From: a virus
Strand: one strand, 5' to 3'
Length of the DNA stretch: 30,354 bases
Virus record (IMG/VR): IMGVR_UViG_3300032220_000291
Coordinates: 1 to 30,354 of that record
Under the pieces are notes generated by a model. The model did no database searches, was not told the origin of the DNA, and saw only the letters and a program-made list of their open reading frames with translations. A program made the translations under genes and the position numbers. Below, in pieces: positions 1 to 8,635 of this stretch. Numbering within the stretch: the first letter of the stretch is position 1; each line of letters opens with the position of its first letter.

Positions 1-389
1 AGGGCCTTAAACCCTAGAAGTTTGAGTAATTTATGGTGCATATGGTTCCTAGAGTCTGCTAGGTTCCACAGAAGCCTGTACTCCTTCTCCACCCCAGAAA
101 GCCACTTACGGGCACGGCGTACAAAAGTGTGCGGGTTCAGTTGGATAGCAGGCGTACATAGCATCCAGATTTGACCTACGCTGTCATCTAGACGAACTAC
201 GCCAGCAATACCAGCCAAGTCCCCTTCCTCATTAAAGAAGGAGACTGACTGCTCACTATGTAGAACCCCAAATGGAATGTGAAGGGGGGTAAATCCAATA
301 CCCTCCACTTCCTCTCGGTCCTCCTTGCGTAGATTGCTGATCAGCGTAAAGCCATCCTTAAAAGTAGCAGGACGGAGATAGGGGGACAT
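1..389 (-). CDS. Internal virion protein, T7 gp13-like (partial, cut by window edge)
   Basis: An open frame runs from an ATG at 389 off the left edge, giving 129 readable residues beginning MSPYLRPATFKDGF. The segment LWNLADSRNHMHHKLLKLLGF resembles the LWN...NKSH..FLK..GA segment of T7 gp13, a small internal virion protein with an acetyltransferase-like fold. It starts 2 nt after the tail tubular protein B stop, exactly where gene 13 follows gene 12 in T7. In T7, gp13 is needed for correct assembly of the internal core proteins. The 3' end is missing, so length and completeness cannot be judged. Family assignment rests on position plus the short similarity; a stand-alone GNAT acetyltransferase is the main alternative. 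Confidence 0.7.
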   Translation of the reverse strand, partial: MSPYLRPATFKDGFTLISNLRKEDREEVEGIGFTPLHIPFGVLHSEQSVSFFNEEGDLAGIAGVVRLDDSVGQIWMLCTPAIQLNPHTFVRRARKWLSGVEKEYRLLWNLADSRNHMHHKLLKLLGFKA

Positions 390-391
390 AG

Positions 392-3300
392 TTAGCGAAT
401 GTTTGAAATACCTCTATTGCTGTAATGACCTTCCCAGCTGTAGCTGGTTATAGAGGCTGGCAGCGGGTCTGGGGCATCAATGGTGATGCTCACAAAGTCC
501 CCACGGCTAAATACAGGGATAGCCTTTGAGGTGGTCTCCTGGAGAGCCGCCTGGTTGGCCATGTAAATGTCTGAAGGGGTTACGTCCAGATCAATTGTTA
601 CTGCATCGTATCCAGTCTTAGCAACGGTAACGGTGTATCTACCTGAGTAATAAAGATCAAGGTAGGCAGTCTCAACGATTGGTATGTTCTTCCTATCTGA
701 CCGCTTATCGGAGTTTACCCAGAAAGATGGGAGGGTAATGCTCATGTTGTACTCAAGACCCAATATAAAATCTCTATCTGCAATATCCTTAGCTACAACT
801 ACATAATAGCCGGTAGCATCAGATTGGATAGATGGGCGCTGGAATACTGTAGATACACCATCAACTGTAAGGATGATGTTAGGTACCGCACCTGCAACGT
901 AGCTGCCAGCTGGGAAGCGCACCTTAGTGAAGCCCCCAGTGGTACTGGTTGTAACCTTTGACTTAATAAGGTAGTTGTCAAGCCTAGGCACAAACTTACT
1001 ACCAAAAGCATTGATAGGTGAGGTGTCTGGATCATCCAACATCTCCAACCTAGAGAGTGTATAGTCAGTACCGTTCAAGAGTACGATGTAGCCAGAATCA
1101 TGTACATAGTCAAAGAGACGTACAGGCGCTGGCAGAATCCACTTACACCACCCAGCCAAAGACCGTTCATTACCTGAGTTGAAGAACTTAAAGATCCACA
1201 ACGTATTACTATCGTTGCCAAAAGCAACCAAGCTATTGTTGGGACTGCTACAGGCAAAGGTGAGATCTGGTGGGATGTATTCAGGAGCAATCCTTGTATT
1301 ATCAGCCACCAGCGGACGATTATCGATAGAGTCCACTGCCATCTCAAACACCTTACTGAAGGTATTAGCTTCAGTACTAAACATCACCGATACGCCGGTC
1401 TCCAGCGGTTTAATGTTGGAGGTATAGGCATAGTTAGAGATCTCCGTCATCTTGACAGTAGAAGGACCGAAGGCGGACTCAGTAGTTGCCAGTAGAAACT
1501 GACTGTTTTCAGCGAAGAGCAGAAGACCTTTTGAAGTCCCAATAGCCGCTTTAAGTATTGCTGGCTTTGTAGCTGATGCTGTCATGTCAATTGGATCAGC
1601 ATCCGAAACAGCAATGGCGCTGCCTACAAAGAAGTTAAAGTAATCTCCTGGTTGACTAAGGATTACTGCATCATCAGCCAAGAATCCAAGCCGATTCATA
1701 AAGAAGAAAACTTCCTTGATCTTGCGGCCAACAAAAGATGGGTTGGGGTTAGTCTTGGTATCACCAACAACTCTACCAGCCCAGAAAAGGGAATCATTGT
1801 AGGTACTACTTAAGGGCCTAACCGTAAATTGACCATTGGCTTCACGTATCAAAGCGTGAGGCATAGTTGAGTTATTTAGGTCAGTGGTAATACCAGGTTT
1901 AACTGTCTCTTCCCACGAGCCTGCGCCAGGTATATTGCCGCTACTGGGAACGAACTTAACGTAGTAGTCATCTGCCTCAGCGTCTGCTGTGTTGCGAACC
2001 TTCAACACCACCCCAGCGACGCACTGTGCAGGTAGAAGGCTTACATCGTTGACCTGACCCTTAATACCAGCCAGGGCATTATTCGCAGTACCGCCCCTGG
2101 TCATGATATTAAATTCCCTACTGTCGTCACGCTTGATGTAGACAACGTTACCAACAGGAGTTGCCGAATACTCAGCCAGTGCGTTAATTGATGCTGCTAA
2201 GGTTGAGACGATTGAACTTACACTTAAAGCTCCTCCAGTTTGATCCAGCGGAGTAGTAAAGGAGATCTGTTGCTCAGAGGCGTAGGAGAAAGTGAAATCT
2301 TCCTCTTCAACTGTAATCCTATAAGTTTTACCGTTAAGAGTAACTTCAACAGAGTCTCCCCTCCTCCAGTTCTGTCCACCATTGTTAAGGGTGACCCTAC
2401 TAGAATAAACGGATTTATAAGTATAGACAGGGGTAGAGGGGGCCTGTTGAACTGTGGCCACCCTAAATACAAGACCAAAGGTACTGCCAGCTGGGGTTAC
2501 AAAACCAGTTGAATGCGTAAGGTTAGACGCAAGAGTGCCGGTATCTAGCACCCTTATCTCTTTTGCCCAAGGAGTACCAGATACAGAAGTATAAGAAGAG
2601 ATAGTAGCGTTGACATTGGTAGAGTAGTGATTATGAGCAGGATCGGCTGATTTCTCTACTCTTGTCTCAACTCTTGCCGTTATTGCACCGGCACTTGTAG
2701 TGTAGGTAAAGTTCCTGTACAAGTAAGAGCCTACAGCATAATTGTCAGCAGGACCAAAGTGAAAAGTACCCCAGGTCTGAACACCAGGATACTGAACTTC
2801 AGGCACCGGACCATTAAAGGGACTTAACCATTCTAGCTGAGTTGGGTATGTCGCTCCTTCTTGCTTATCAGTTACTAGCGTGGGGCTACAGCTAGTGGTA
2901 ACAGTAAAGCCTAAGCCGGTCTTACCACCACTTGACTGATTAAAGCTCTGAGTACCAGCAAACGCACAGTTACCGCTATCTGAGTCCTCAAAGGAACCTG
3001 GAGAGATAGAAAGCTTAGACGCTTGCCATACTTTCTGCTGGGTTGTAGTTTGACCATCCTTCAGGAAGTCGACTGAATAGGTAGTGTTGTAGGAGACCTG
3101 GTTCACCACTACCAATGCTTCCTGCACGGGAGTAGAGGGGGTGGACTGCGACATCGACACAGTCTTCTCTGAGTTGCAGAGAATTGTATAGTCGTTAATA
3201 GTCAGAGGCTTTAGGTTTTCAACCTTACTAACCGCCAAATAATTAGCAGCATCACCCAAGATTGATACGGTGCGCTCAACACCAGTATCAGCCTCCCATA

Positions 3301-3574
3301 CCCTTAGGATAGTTTGTCCAGTCGTAGCACTCTTATAAATAGCTGTGATATACCGCTCATTCTCATCCCTGAAAATCGGGAACCATCTAGCTGTTTTAGG
3401 AATATCACTAGCCAGCTTAGCAATAAATTCAGTTGGAGGTCTTTTACGGCATCCAAAAGTGGGGTCGAGTAGAACGTTCTTTGCCTCTCTAACCTGCCCA
3501 GGCAGCTTAAGGGGATCAGGTTGTTGACTTACCCCCCCGAGTAGGTTTGGAATGACCTGGGAGATTGCAGACAT
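392..3574 (-). CDS. Tail tubular protein B (T7 gp12-like tail nozzle)
   Basis: 1060 residues. The N-terminus (ISQVIPNLLGGVSQQPDPLK, then an N-V-L-L-D-P-T-F-G-x-R-K-R-P stretch) is the characteristic opening of gp12-type nozzle proteins. Further matches to the family are the FFMNRLGFLADDAVILSQPGDYFNFF region and the DPIDMTASATKPAIL region in the middle of the protein. gp12 forms the distal tail nozzle below gp11. The gene begins 2 nt after the gp11 homologue stop and ends 2 nt before the gp13-like gene, a T7-like late order. It is clearly longer than T7 gp12 (794 residues); the extra length appears to lie in the Ser/Thr/Gly-rich section at roughly residues 150-400. The start at 3574 is the first methionine of the conserved opening. 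Confidence 0.93.
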   Translation of the reverse strand: MSAISQVIPNLLGGVSQQPDPLKLPGQVREAKNVLLDPTFGCRKRPPTEFIAKLASDIPKTARWFPIFRDENERYITAIYKSATTGQTILRVWEADTGVERTVSILGDAANYLAVSKVENLKPLTINDYTILCNSEKTVSMSQSTPSTPVQEALVVVNQVSYNTTYSVDFLKDGQTTTQQKVWQASKLSISPGSFEDSDSGNCAFAGTQSFNQSSGGKTGLGFTVTTSCSPTLVTDKQEGATYPTQLEWLSPFNGPVPEVQYPGVQTWGTFHFGPADNYAVGSYLYRNFTYTTSAGAITARVETRVEKSADPAHNHYSTNVNATISSYTSVSGTPWAKEIRVLDTGTLASNLTHSTGFVTPAGSTFGLVFRVATVQQAPSTPVYTYKSVYSSRVTLNNGGQNWRRGDSVEVTLNGKTYRITVEEEDFTFSYASEQQISFTTPLDQTGGALSVSSIVSTLAASINALAEYSATPVGNVVYIKRDDSREFNIMTRGGTANNALAGIKGQVNDVSLLPAQCVAGVVLKVRNTADAEADDYYVKFVPSSGNIPGAGSWEETVKPGITTDLNNSTMPHALIREANGQFTVRPLSSTYNDSLFWAGRVVGDTKTNPNPSFVGRKIKEVFFFMNRLGFLADDAVILSQPGDYFNFFVGSAIAVSDADPIDMTASATKPAILKAAIGTSKGLLLFAENSQFLLATTESAFGPSTVKMTEISNYAYTSNIKPLETGVSVMFSTEANTFSKVFEMAVDSIDNRPLVADNTRIAPEYIPPDLTFACSSPNNSLVAFGNDSNTLWIFKFFNSGNERSLAGWCKWILPAPVRLFDYVHDSGYIVLLNGTDYTLSRLEMLDDPDTSPINAFGSKFVPRLDNYLIKSKVTTSTTGGFTKVRFPAGSYVAGAVPNIILTVDGVSTVFQRPSIQSDATGYYVVVAKDIADRDFILGLEYNMSITLPSFWVNSDKRSDRKNIPIVETAYLDLYYSGRYTVTVAKTGYDAVTIDLDVTPSDIYMANQAALQETTSKAIPVFSRGDFVSITIDAPDPLPASITSYSWEGHYSNRGISNIR

Positions 3575-3576
3575 AA

Positions 3577-4170
3577 TTAGTATCTATAAAGAGGATTTAC
3601 TGGCCTATAATTGAGGAAAGGTACAACCTCCTCCGAATCAGAGAAGACGTTGTAATCTCCCTGCTGTGTGTCGTACTCCAGGGCCCCAGAGCGGGCCATG
3701 ATCTCTTCACGCTCACCGAACCGAACCGCTTCTACAGAGCCAACAGAGCGCCCAGCAAAGACATTGGCAGCTCTAATGGTGATGTAGTTCTTAAAGGCTT
3801 CAGGGATATCCTCAAAGTCAAGAAGCCATACAACATCCAGCTTTTGAATGCCTTCAAAAGTGTAGGTATGGGCAACCCTGTCGTAGAGCTTTCCACTACG
3901 AATAGTAGCCTTGATCTGTGAGTAGGGGTTCGTATCCAAAGATAGAACGTTATCTGGGATAGTAATCTCTTTGCTGGGATTAGGGGTAAAAGGGAAGCTG
4001 CGCTCCGTATTAAATACCCATCCTTCCGCCTGTACTGAGCGGGTAATCTCATCAAGTATCTGCTCTGCCATCTCAACCAGTGGGTTACCAGACTGCAACG
4101 TAGTTACTGGAGCCTGCCCGATATTTGAGATGATAGTATTAACTGCTGCTAGTTTAGTCGCTTTAGCCAT
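3577..4170 (-). CDS. Tail tubular protein A (T7 gp11-like)
   Basis: 197 residues, almost exactly the length of T7 gp11 (196). The opening (KLAAVNTIISNIGQAPV) and the following AEQILDEITRSVQAEGWVFN are the standard N-terminal signature of this adaptor protein. The later FEDIPEAFKNYITIRAA stretch also fits. gp11 forms the ring that joins the portal to the gp12 nozzle. The gene lies downstream of the capsid gene across a Rho-independent terminator and is followed 2 nt later by tail tubular protein B, as in T7. No clear Shine-Dalgarno sequence is visible upstream of the ATG at 4170. Confidence 0.93.
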   Translation of the reverse strand: MAKATKLAAVNTIISNIGQAPVTTLQSGNPLVEMAEQILDEITRSVQAEGWVFNTERSFPFTPNPSKEITIPDNVLSLDTNPYSQIKATIRSGKLYDRVAHTYTFEGIQKLDVVWLLDFEDIPEAFKNYITIRAANVFAGRSVGSVEAVRFGEREEIMARSGALEYDTQQGDYNVFSDSEEVVPFLNYRPVNPLYRY

Positions 4171-4200
4171 TTGTATTTCTAGGGGAATGGTAAGCCCCCG

Positions 4201-4221
4201 AGAAAGGGGGCCGAAGCCCCC
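4201..4221 (-). terminator. Rho-independent terminator after the capsid gene
   Basis: On the minus strand GGGGGC-TTCG-GCCCCC forms a 6-bp GC stem with a UUCG tetraloop, followed by TTTCT. It sits 16 nt after the capsid stop codon and before tail tubular protein A, the same place as the T7 terminator T-phi between genes 10 and 11. It probably lowers tail gene expression relative to capsid. Confidence 0.85.
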
Positions 4222-4236
4222 AGTCGGGGAGAATTA

Positions 4237-5226
4237 TCAGGCTTTAGCCTGGAAGGAACCAGCAACGCTGGTACGCAGGGAACCTGCACCGATGGCCAGC
4301 TTGCCGACGATCAGATCGCCTTGGTACTGGACATGGAAGTCACCTGAAGTGGTCTCGATGCTGGGTCCGATTGCGGACACAACACCCGCAGCTTCGCGGT
4401 GGAAGATCAGACCAGCACAGGTAGCATTAGCATCTGCATAGTCGTTGTTCTCACCAGTTACAGCGGTGTTGTAAGCCGCCATGAAGGGGAGGTTGTTCGA
4501 CTTGTAGATACGAATACCAGCGATGCTGTAGAGGCCCTTGCCACTGTTCATATCGCCTTGGCTGTTTCCGATCTCGCGGTTGAGAATCTGTGTGTCCACA
4601 GAGGAAACGAGACTGTAGTACTGACGAGGAGAAAGTACACAGACACGGCCATCCTGGGGAGCAGCCCGCTCATCCAACACAGCTGCAGCTTCAAAGAAGC
4701 CGTCAACAATGGACTGTGCGTTGTACTCATTACCAGCGCCAAGCTTCACTTCAAAGCCACCAGGCTCGCCGGTGACGACAGAAGCTTCACGAGAGGCAAT
4801 GTCAAGGACGCGCCAAATGCGCTGGTCATAATGTTTGGCCAAAGCCTCACCGATCTGCTTCGAGATCTCCGACCGTGTGGAGTACTGCGAAAGTACCTCA
4901 TCGAGGTCGTAAACAAACTGGCTAGAGACCAGCAGATCATCCATGAGGATGGTCTTTTCGTTAGCCTTCAGTGCAGTATCACCGAGGATAGGTGTGCCGG
5001 GTGTATGATATCCAGCGCCGAGTTTTCCGGTCAGCAAAAATTGTTTTGATTTGCCACCACGCAGGGTGTAGGAGCGAACCAGGCCCTGGGCAATAGAAGC
5101 GTTGTTGAAGGCAGTGAAGACTTCGCCAGAGAACAGCTTAAGCGCGGTTGAATACTTGTCGGCGTAAGCGTTGGACTGGCTACCGTTCACGGCATTGGGC
5201 CGTGAGATGTTAGCAATGTTAGTCAT
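4237..5226 (-). CDS. Major capsid protein (T7 gp10-like)
   Basis: 329 residues from the ATG at 5226 (MTNIANISRPNAVNG). The family pattern is clear: ADKYSTALKLFSGEVFTAF, then LTGKLGAGYHTPGTPILGD, the EKTILMDDLLVSSQFVYDLDE helix, LSPRQYYSLV, and a C-terminal AAGVVSAIGPS...YQGDLIVGKLAIGAG. This is the HK97-fold shell protein of T7-like phages. An upstream in-frame ATG at 5274 would add 16 hydrophobic residues (MDLIGRPTNSIFLLLQ) not expected in the family, so I prefer 5226; neither start has a clear Shine-Dalgarno sequence. The gene is preceded by a comparatively long gap and followed by a terminator, so it is probably its own strongly expressed unit. Confidence 0.95.
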   Translation of the reverse strand: MTNIANISRPNAVNGSQSNAYADKYSTALKLFSGEVFTAFNNASIAQGLVRSYTLRGGKSKQFLLTGKLGAGYHTPGTPILGDTALKANEKTILMDDLLVSSQFVYDLDEVLSQYSTRSEISKQIGEALAKHYDQRIWRVLDIASREASVVTGEPGGFEVKLGAGNEYNAQSIVDGFFEAAAVLDERAAPQDGRVCVLSPRQYYSLVSSVDTQILNREIGNSQGDMNSGKGLYSIAGIRIYKSNNLPFMAAYNTAVTGENNDYADANATCAGLIFHREAAGVVSAIGPSIETTSGDFHVQYQGDLIVGKLAIGAGSLRTSVAGSFQAKA

Positions 5227-5274
5227 TTGAAGAAGGAGAAAGATTGAATTGGTCGGTCTTCCGATCAAATCCAT

Positions 5275-5398
5275 TTCAGTGAAAGTTATCCGTCGTAACG
5301 GGCTTCCTCCTACTAGTAGATTCTTATCTGTATAGACCTAGGTTGTGAACCCTTGCAAGGTTTGCCGTTACTAAGCCACGGACACGGGCATCAGGACC
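5275..5398. promoter_or_regulatory. Leader gap between scaffold and capsid genes, probable late promoter region
   Basis: This is one of the few real gaps inside the late region (172 bp if the capsid starts at 5226). It contains a perfect palindrome CCTTGCAAGG at 5351-5360. On the minus strand an AGGAGG lies near 5302, too far from either capsid start to be its ribosome site. In T7 the strongest promoter lies before gene 10, so a phage promoter is expected here, but I cannot recognise its sequence. Confidence 0.3.
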
Positions 5399-6244
5399 TC
5401 AGAGGAGATCCTTACTTCTAGCCAACCTGTCCTCCACATCAGCGCGAAAGGCTGGATCGTTGTGGTACATGGGATTAGCAATATCCCGAGCCAGCTCTGC
5501 CTGGCTGCGGTATGGCTTAGGACCACTAGAACCCTTGCGGCCAGTTACCAGAGGAGCCTCATAGCCCTCCGCTGAGCGGAAGCGATTAGACATCGCCTCC
5601 ACTGCGAACTTGATAGCTACAGGATTGCCGCTGTTGGTGATGGCGTTGTAATCCTCGATCTCTGCAGGAGAAAGGTTCTCAGCTGCCCAAGAGGTCATCT
5701 CTGCATAGGCTGCATCACCACCTACTGATTGCTTGATCGCATTGATCTGCTCAGCCTGTAGGGATGCCTGTTGGTTGGTTGAAGATACCTGCTGCTGATA
5801 CTGAAGGTAGGACTTAATAAGCTCCTTCTGATCCATCTGGCTGAGACGCTCGATGGCCTCTTCAGGAAGCTCTCCAGTTTGATCGTATTGACGACCAAGC
5901 TCCAACATATAGTTGACCGTTTCAGATGATTCCTCAACTTGCGGAACATCATCTGTAGAGGGGCTAGGAGGCTCTTCAGTATCCTCTCCATCCTCTTCGT
6001 TGGTATTCTTGCCTAGCTTAGATTCAAGCTCCTTGTAGGCCCGCAGGAGATCATCCTGGGATTTGAACTTACCCCCAATAAGGGATAGGTTTTCATTCTC
6101 GCTATCCTGCTGATTAAACAGGCGTTGCCGATCCTCTTCAGCTGCTTGAGCAAGCTTCTCACCCTGTTCAAGGGCAGCAGTCTCGACTTGAAGCTGCTCA
6201 GCTGTCGGCTGATCACTGGATGGGTCAAAGGTAAGCGTGGGCAT
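5399..6244 (-). CDS. Scaffold / capsid assembly protein (T7 gp9-like)
   Basis: 281 residues, very acidic and rich in Gln and Glu. An ordered N-terminal part includes SLIGGKFKSQDDLLRAYKELESKLG (about residues 54-78), the typical segment of T7-like scaffolds that links to the acidic linker. A Glu/Asp/Pro/Ser-rich stretch follows at about residues 84-105, then helical segments. The C-terminus is charged (DPAFRADVEDRLARSKDLL), as expected for the capsid-binding end. Scaffolds direct capsid shell assembly and leave before maturation. Position between portal and capsid is that of T7 gene 9. It starts 2 nt after the stop of the small gene to the right. Confidence 0.85.
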   Translation of the reverse strand: MPTLTFDPSSDQPTAEQLQVETAALEQGEKLAQAAEEDRQRLFNQQDSENENLSLIGGKFKSQDDLLRAYKELESKLGKNTNEEDGEDTEEPPSPSTDDVPQVEESSETVNYMLELGRQYDQTGELPEEAIERLSQMDQKELIKSYLQYQQQVSSTNQQASLQAEQINAIKQSVGGDAAYAEMTSWAAENLSPAEIEDYNAITNSGNPVAIKFAVEAMSNRFRSAEGYEAPLVTGRKGSSGPKPYRSQAELARDIANPMYHNDPAFRADVEDRLARSKDLL

Positions 6245-6246
6245 AT

Positions 6247-6519
6247 TTAGTAGAAATTGGTGGATATGGTGCCAAAGGTGGGCCTTACGCTATTCGCCTG
6301 TTTGTTGCTGTACTTACCAGCATCTTCCTGGGCTTTAGTCTGGCCTGTTACCTTTGGTTTTACGGAATACTTACCCGCCGACTTCTCAGCAGGTGCTAGT
6401 TCCACGGGCTCCCATGCTTCATTCACATCAGGAACTGTGGGGTTATCGCCCTTAAACTGACCGTCAGGCTGGCGGGCCCTCCGGCGTGGTTGGTCCGGGC
6501 TGTTGTTGGTTGTTGGCAT
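6247..6519 (-). CDS. Small virion-module protein of unknown function, 90 aa
   Basis: 90 residues, hydrophilic, with a basic Arg-rich N-terminus (PRRRARQPDGQFKG) and a Lys/Tyr-rich middle (GKYSVKPKVTGQ, then GKYSNKQAN). It ends in TFGTISTNFY. It overlaps the 3' end of the portal gene by 56 nt in another frame and ends 2 nt before the scaffold gene, so it is almost certainly co-expressed with head genes. I do not recognise a family. Low complexity, the repeated GKYS and the aromatic C-terminus suggest a minor structural or assembly peptide, but that is inference. The start at 6519 is the only ATG covering the whole frame. Confidence 0.6.
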   Translation of the reverse strand: MPTTNNSPDQPRRRARQPDGQFKGDNPTVPDVNEAWEPVELAPAEKSAGKYSVKPKVTGQTKAQEDAGKYSNKQANSVRPTFGTISTNFY

Positions 6520-8080
6520 TGATTAGTTGTTCTCCAATTGGTGACTTAGCAAGCTGACCCACCTGTCCCATAATTTGTGATTGGGCGGCCTGTTGCTGTG
6601 CTAGCTGCTGTTCTTGTGCCATCTGCTCCTCATCCTTCACGAGGCCCAAGGTGTCGATGCCACTAGCAGCTGCTAGACGCTTGAGTAGCTCAGTTGGGTT
6701 GATATAAGTAGCCAGGGCCTCTGGACCCATTGACTGCCCAACGGTTGCGAGGAACTCCATAAGAGCTTGGCGGTCCTGACCACGGCCAATGCCGTTAAGA
6801 CCAGCTACCACGGTGGGAAGTACCAGGCCCTTAGGCAGCTGTGGAATAGCCTTGTTCCGGCTCAGTAAATAGAGCTTGCGGTTTAGGTAAGGCTGCAGTA
6901 GTTCAGTTGTAAGATTCCCGTAAATTCCACCGAGTTGCTCATTGAGCTCCTGTTGGACGGCGGCGATTTCGGTTGCGGTTGTGCGTTCTGAATTCCTAGG
7001 ATTAAGTATCAGGAAGGCATCAGCCAGACGTTGAGTAAGGCTTTGGATCATCTCCTGAACAGTACGGAAGTCTGCGGTCTTACCAACCTGCACAACTCCG
7101 ACATCATCTGGACGACCTTGAATAATTGCCCCATTGGCAGCATTAGCCAAGCTCTGAGGCTTGGTAGTAGCCGAAGGGGAGACCAGGAATACAACCTTTG
7201 CAGCCGCTGCTGATCCCTCAACCATGCTCTGCATCAGCCCTTCCAGGCTCCGCAGATCGCCCATGAACTCTTCCACCCGACCGCGCCCGTAGTCTTCACC
7301 TGAGACGACATTCCAGCGCAGGGGGAGCCAGGGGGTTAGGGACTTAGGAGCATTGGACTCAGAGCCAGTAAGCAGCTTTCCATCTACTTCCTGATGCCAC
7401 CGCCACTGGCCATCTACAAGTTTGGCCCAGGTATAGACATCGACACTTTCAATGTCATTTGTACCAGCGGTACCAAACTTAGGACCATCCTCTCCAGGTG
7501 AATTGGAATCCTTACCACCCAATAGAGGCTTCTGGAACTCCTTAGGCAGGAGAGAACGATGAGTATTTTCTTTTGTGAGGAGTTCAATGGCATTACCATC
7601 TCCGTCCCTATTAACTACAAAACTATCTAAAGGGTAGATTCGGAGGGCTTTCTTCCCGGCAAATACTAATACATTGCCTGTGACGACCAGATGTTTCATC
7701 GCATTATGCAGCATCACACGGTCACTGGTCTCCGCGATCTGTTGCATGATCATCCTCTCCATCTTGGATAGGGAGAGATCGATCTCTGAGCGTATCTGAG
7801 GGCTTACCTCTGGAATAGAGGCAACCTCAGCATCATTGATCTGCAGCTTAAAGAAGCTGGTATTGACGGGGAAGAGGCTGAGCATCAATTTAGATGCCAG
7901 CACGTTGACGCCCTTGGCTCCCACGGATTGCCACGGAACAGGAAGCATCCCACCTGAGGCCACACCAACGTCAGTAACGAGGTATGGAAGTGTCAAGCGG
8001 GAAGCATCACGTCCAGTGTCAAGGAAAGCCTGCCGATCTGTCGCTAAGAATTGATAGCGAGATTGGGCTAGTTCTTTCAT
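6464..8080 (-). CDS. Portal (head-tail connector) protein, T7 gp8-like
   Basis: 538 residues, matching T7 gp8 (536). The N-terminus (a YQFLATDRQAFLDTGRDASRLTLPYL-type segment, written here in part) is the family opening. LPLRWNVVSGEDYGRGRVEE and the FLILNPRNSERTTATEIAAV stretch are conserved portal signatures, and LGGIYGNLTTELLQPYLNRKL follows. The last 50 residues are Gln-rich low complexity (AQEQQLAQQQAAQ, then NNQQQPGPTTPEGPPA). The dodecameric portal nucleates head assembly, is the packaging channel and binds gp11. The gene starts 8 nt downstream of the Pro-rich protein's stop and overlaps the next small gene. Confidence 0.95.
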   Translation of the reverse strand: MKELAQSRYQFLATDRQAFLDTGRDASRLTLPYLVTDVGVASGGMLPVPWQSVGAKGVNVLASKLMLSLFPVNTSFFKLQINDAEVASIPEVSPQIRSEIDLSLSKMERMIMQQIAETSDRVMLHNAMKHLVVTGNVLVFAGKKALRIYPLDSFVVNRDGDGNAIELLTKENTHRSLLPKEFQKPLLGGKDSNSPGEDGPKFGTAGTNDIESVDVYTWAKLVDGQWRWHQEVDGKLLTGSESNAPKSLTPWLPLRWNVVSGEDYGRGRVEEFMGDLRSLEGLMQSMVEGSAAAAKVVFLVSPSATTKPQSLANAANGAIIQGRPDDVGVVQVGKTADFRTVQEMIQSLTQRLADAFLILNPRNSERTTATEIAAVQQELNEQLGGIYGNLTTELLQPYLNRKLYLLSRNKAIPQLPKGLVLPTVVAGLNGIGRGQDRQALMEFLATVGQSMGPEALATYINPTELLKRLAAASGIDTLGLVKDEEQMAQEQQLAQQQAAQSQIMGQVGQLAKSPIGEQLINANNQQQPGPTTPEGPPA

Positions 8081-8088
8081 TACTTAAA

Positions 8089-8457
8089 TCACTTAGGAAT
8101 ATTCAAACCGGTATTAGATGAATTGCTATCTCCAGAAGCCTGTCCAATAGCATTAGAAGACGGGATACGAAGTCCGCTTGTACCACTGTTAGCCTGTTGA
8201 AGTTCTCCACGCTTAGACTTAAGACGCTTAATAGTTGCGTCTTCAGCACTACTCTGCGCTGACACCAATACAGGAGGAGGTGCCGCACCTGGGGAAGATG
8301 CCATCGGAGGCGGCATCGGCGCAGCGGGGGTTGGATTGAATGCTGCAGGAGCTGGCATTACCGGAGGCGTTGGAGCCTGCTGCGGCGTAGGCAGCGGTGC
8401 CGGTGGCTCGATAGGAGCCGGAGCTGGCATCGCAGGGATCTTAGGGGAGGAGCACAT
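8089..8457 (-). CDS. Proline/alanine-rich tail-assembly-type protein (gp7.3-like position)
   Basis: 122 residues. The first 65 are a Pro/Ala-rich low-complexity stretch (APAPIEPPAPLPTPQQAP and similar). After a charged spacer (DATIKRLKSKRGELQQ), the C-terminus carries GLRIPSS and ends TGLNIPK. A Gly/Ser-rich tail ending in such a motif is reminiscent of T7 gp7.3 (ending GGGINI), a small virion/tail assembly protein encoded just before the portal. Position here is the same. Function in this phage is inferred; the Pro-rich part may be flexible and poorly conserved. It overlaps the previous gene's 3' end by 17 nt. A cysteine at position 2 is present but there is no hydrophobic signal, so a lipoprotein is unlikely. 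Confidence 0.6.
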   Translation of the reverse strand: MCSSPKIPAMPAPAPIEPPAPLPTPQQAPTPPVMPAPAAFNPTPAAPMPPPMASSPGAAPPPVLVSAQSSAEDATIKRLKSKRGELQQANSGTSGLRIPSSNAIGQASGDSNSSNTGLNIPK

Positions 8458-8635
8458 TATCTGTTAATGAATAAAGGTAATCAATGACGTTACGCTGTCC
8501 AGCCTCAAACATTAGCTTCGACAATGAATCGTCAGGTGTGGGAGTTCGCTGTGGGAAGACTTCATCTAAGTCAGCAAGGAGCTTAATTAAAAGGTCTTCA
8601 CCACCGAATACATCCTGTACGGATAGTTCAGCCAT
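8441..8635 (-). CDS. Conserved small protein before the portal region, 64 aa
   Basis: 64 residues, acidic and probably helical: VQDVFGGEDLLIKLLADLDE, then FPQRTPTPDDSLSKLMFEAGQRNVIDYL. Proteins of this shape (FGG opening, TPTPxD middle, GQRxVxxYL end) occur in cyanopodoviruses just before the portal gene as far as I recall, with no known function. It overlaps the RNR small subunit gene by 8 nt and the Pro-rich gene by 17 nt, so it is translationally coupled in the same transcript. A minor virion or assembly role is likely from context only. Confidence 0.6.
   Translation of the reverse strand: MAELSVQDVFGGEDLLIKLLADLDEVFPQRTPTPDDSLSKLMFEAGQRNVIDYLYSLTDNVLLP

Noticed and set aside
4399-5049. 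216-codon plus-strand frame
   Set aside because: It is the antisense of the major capsid gene, which is certain by family signatures.
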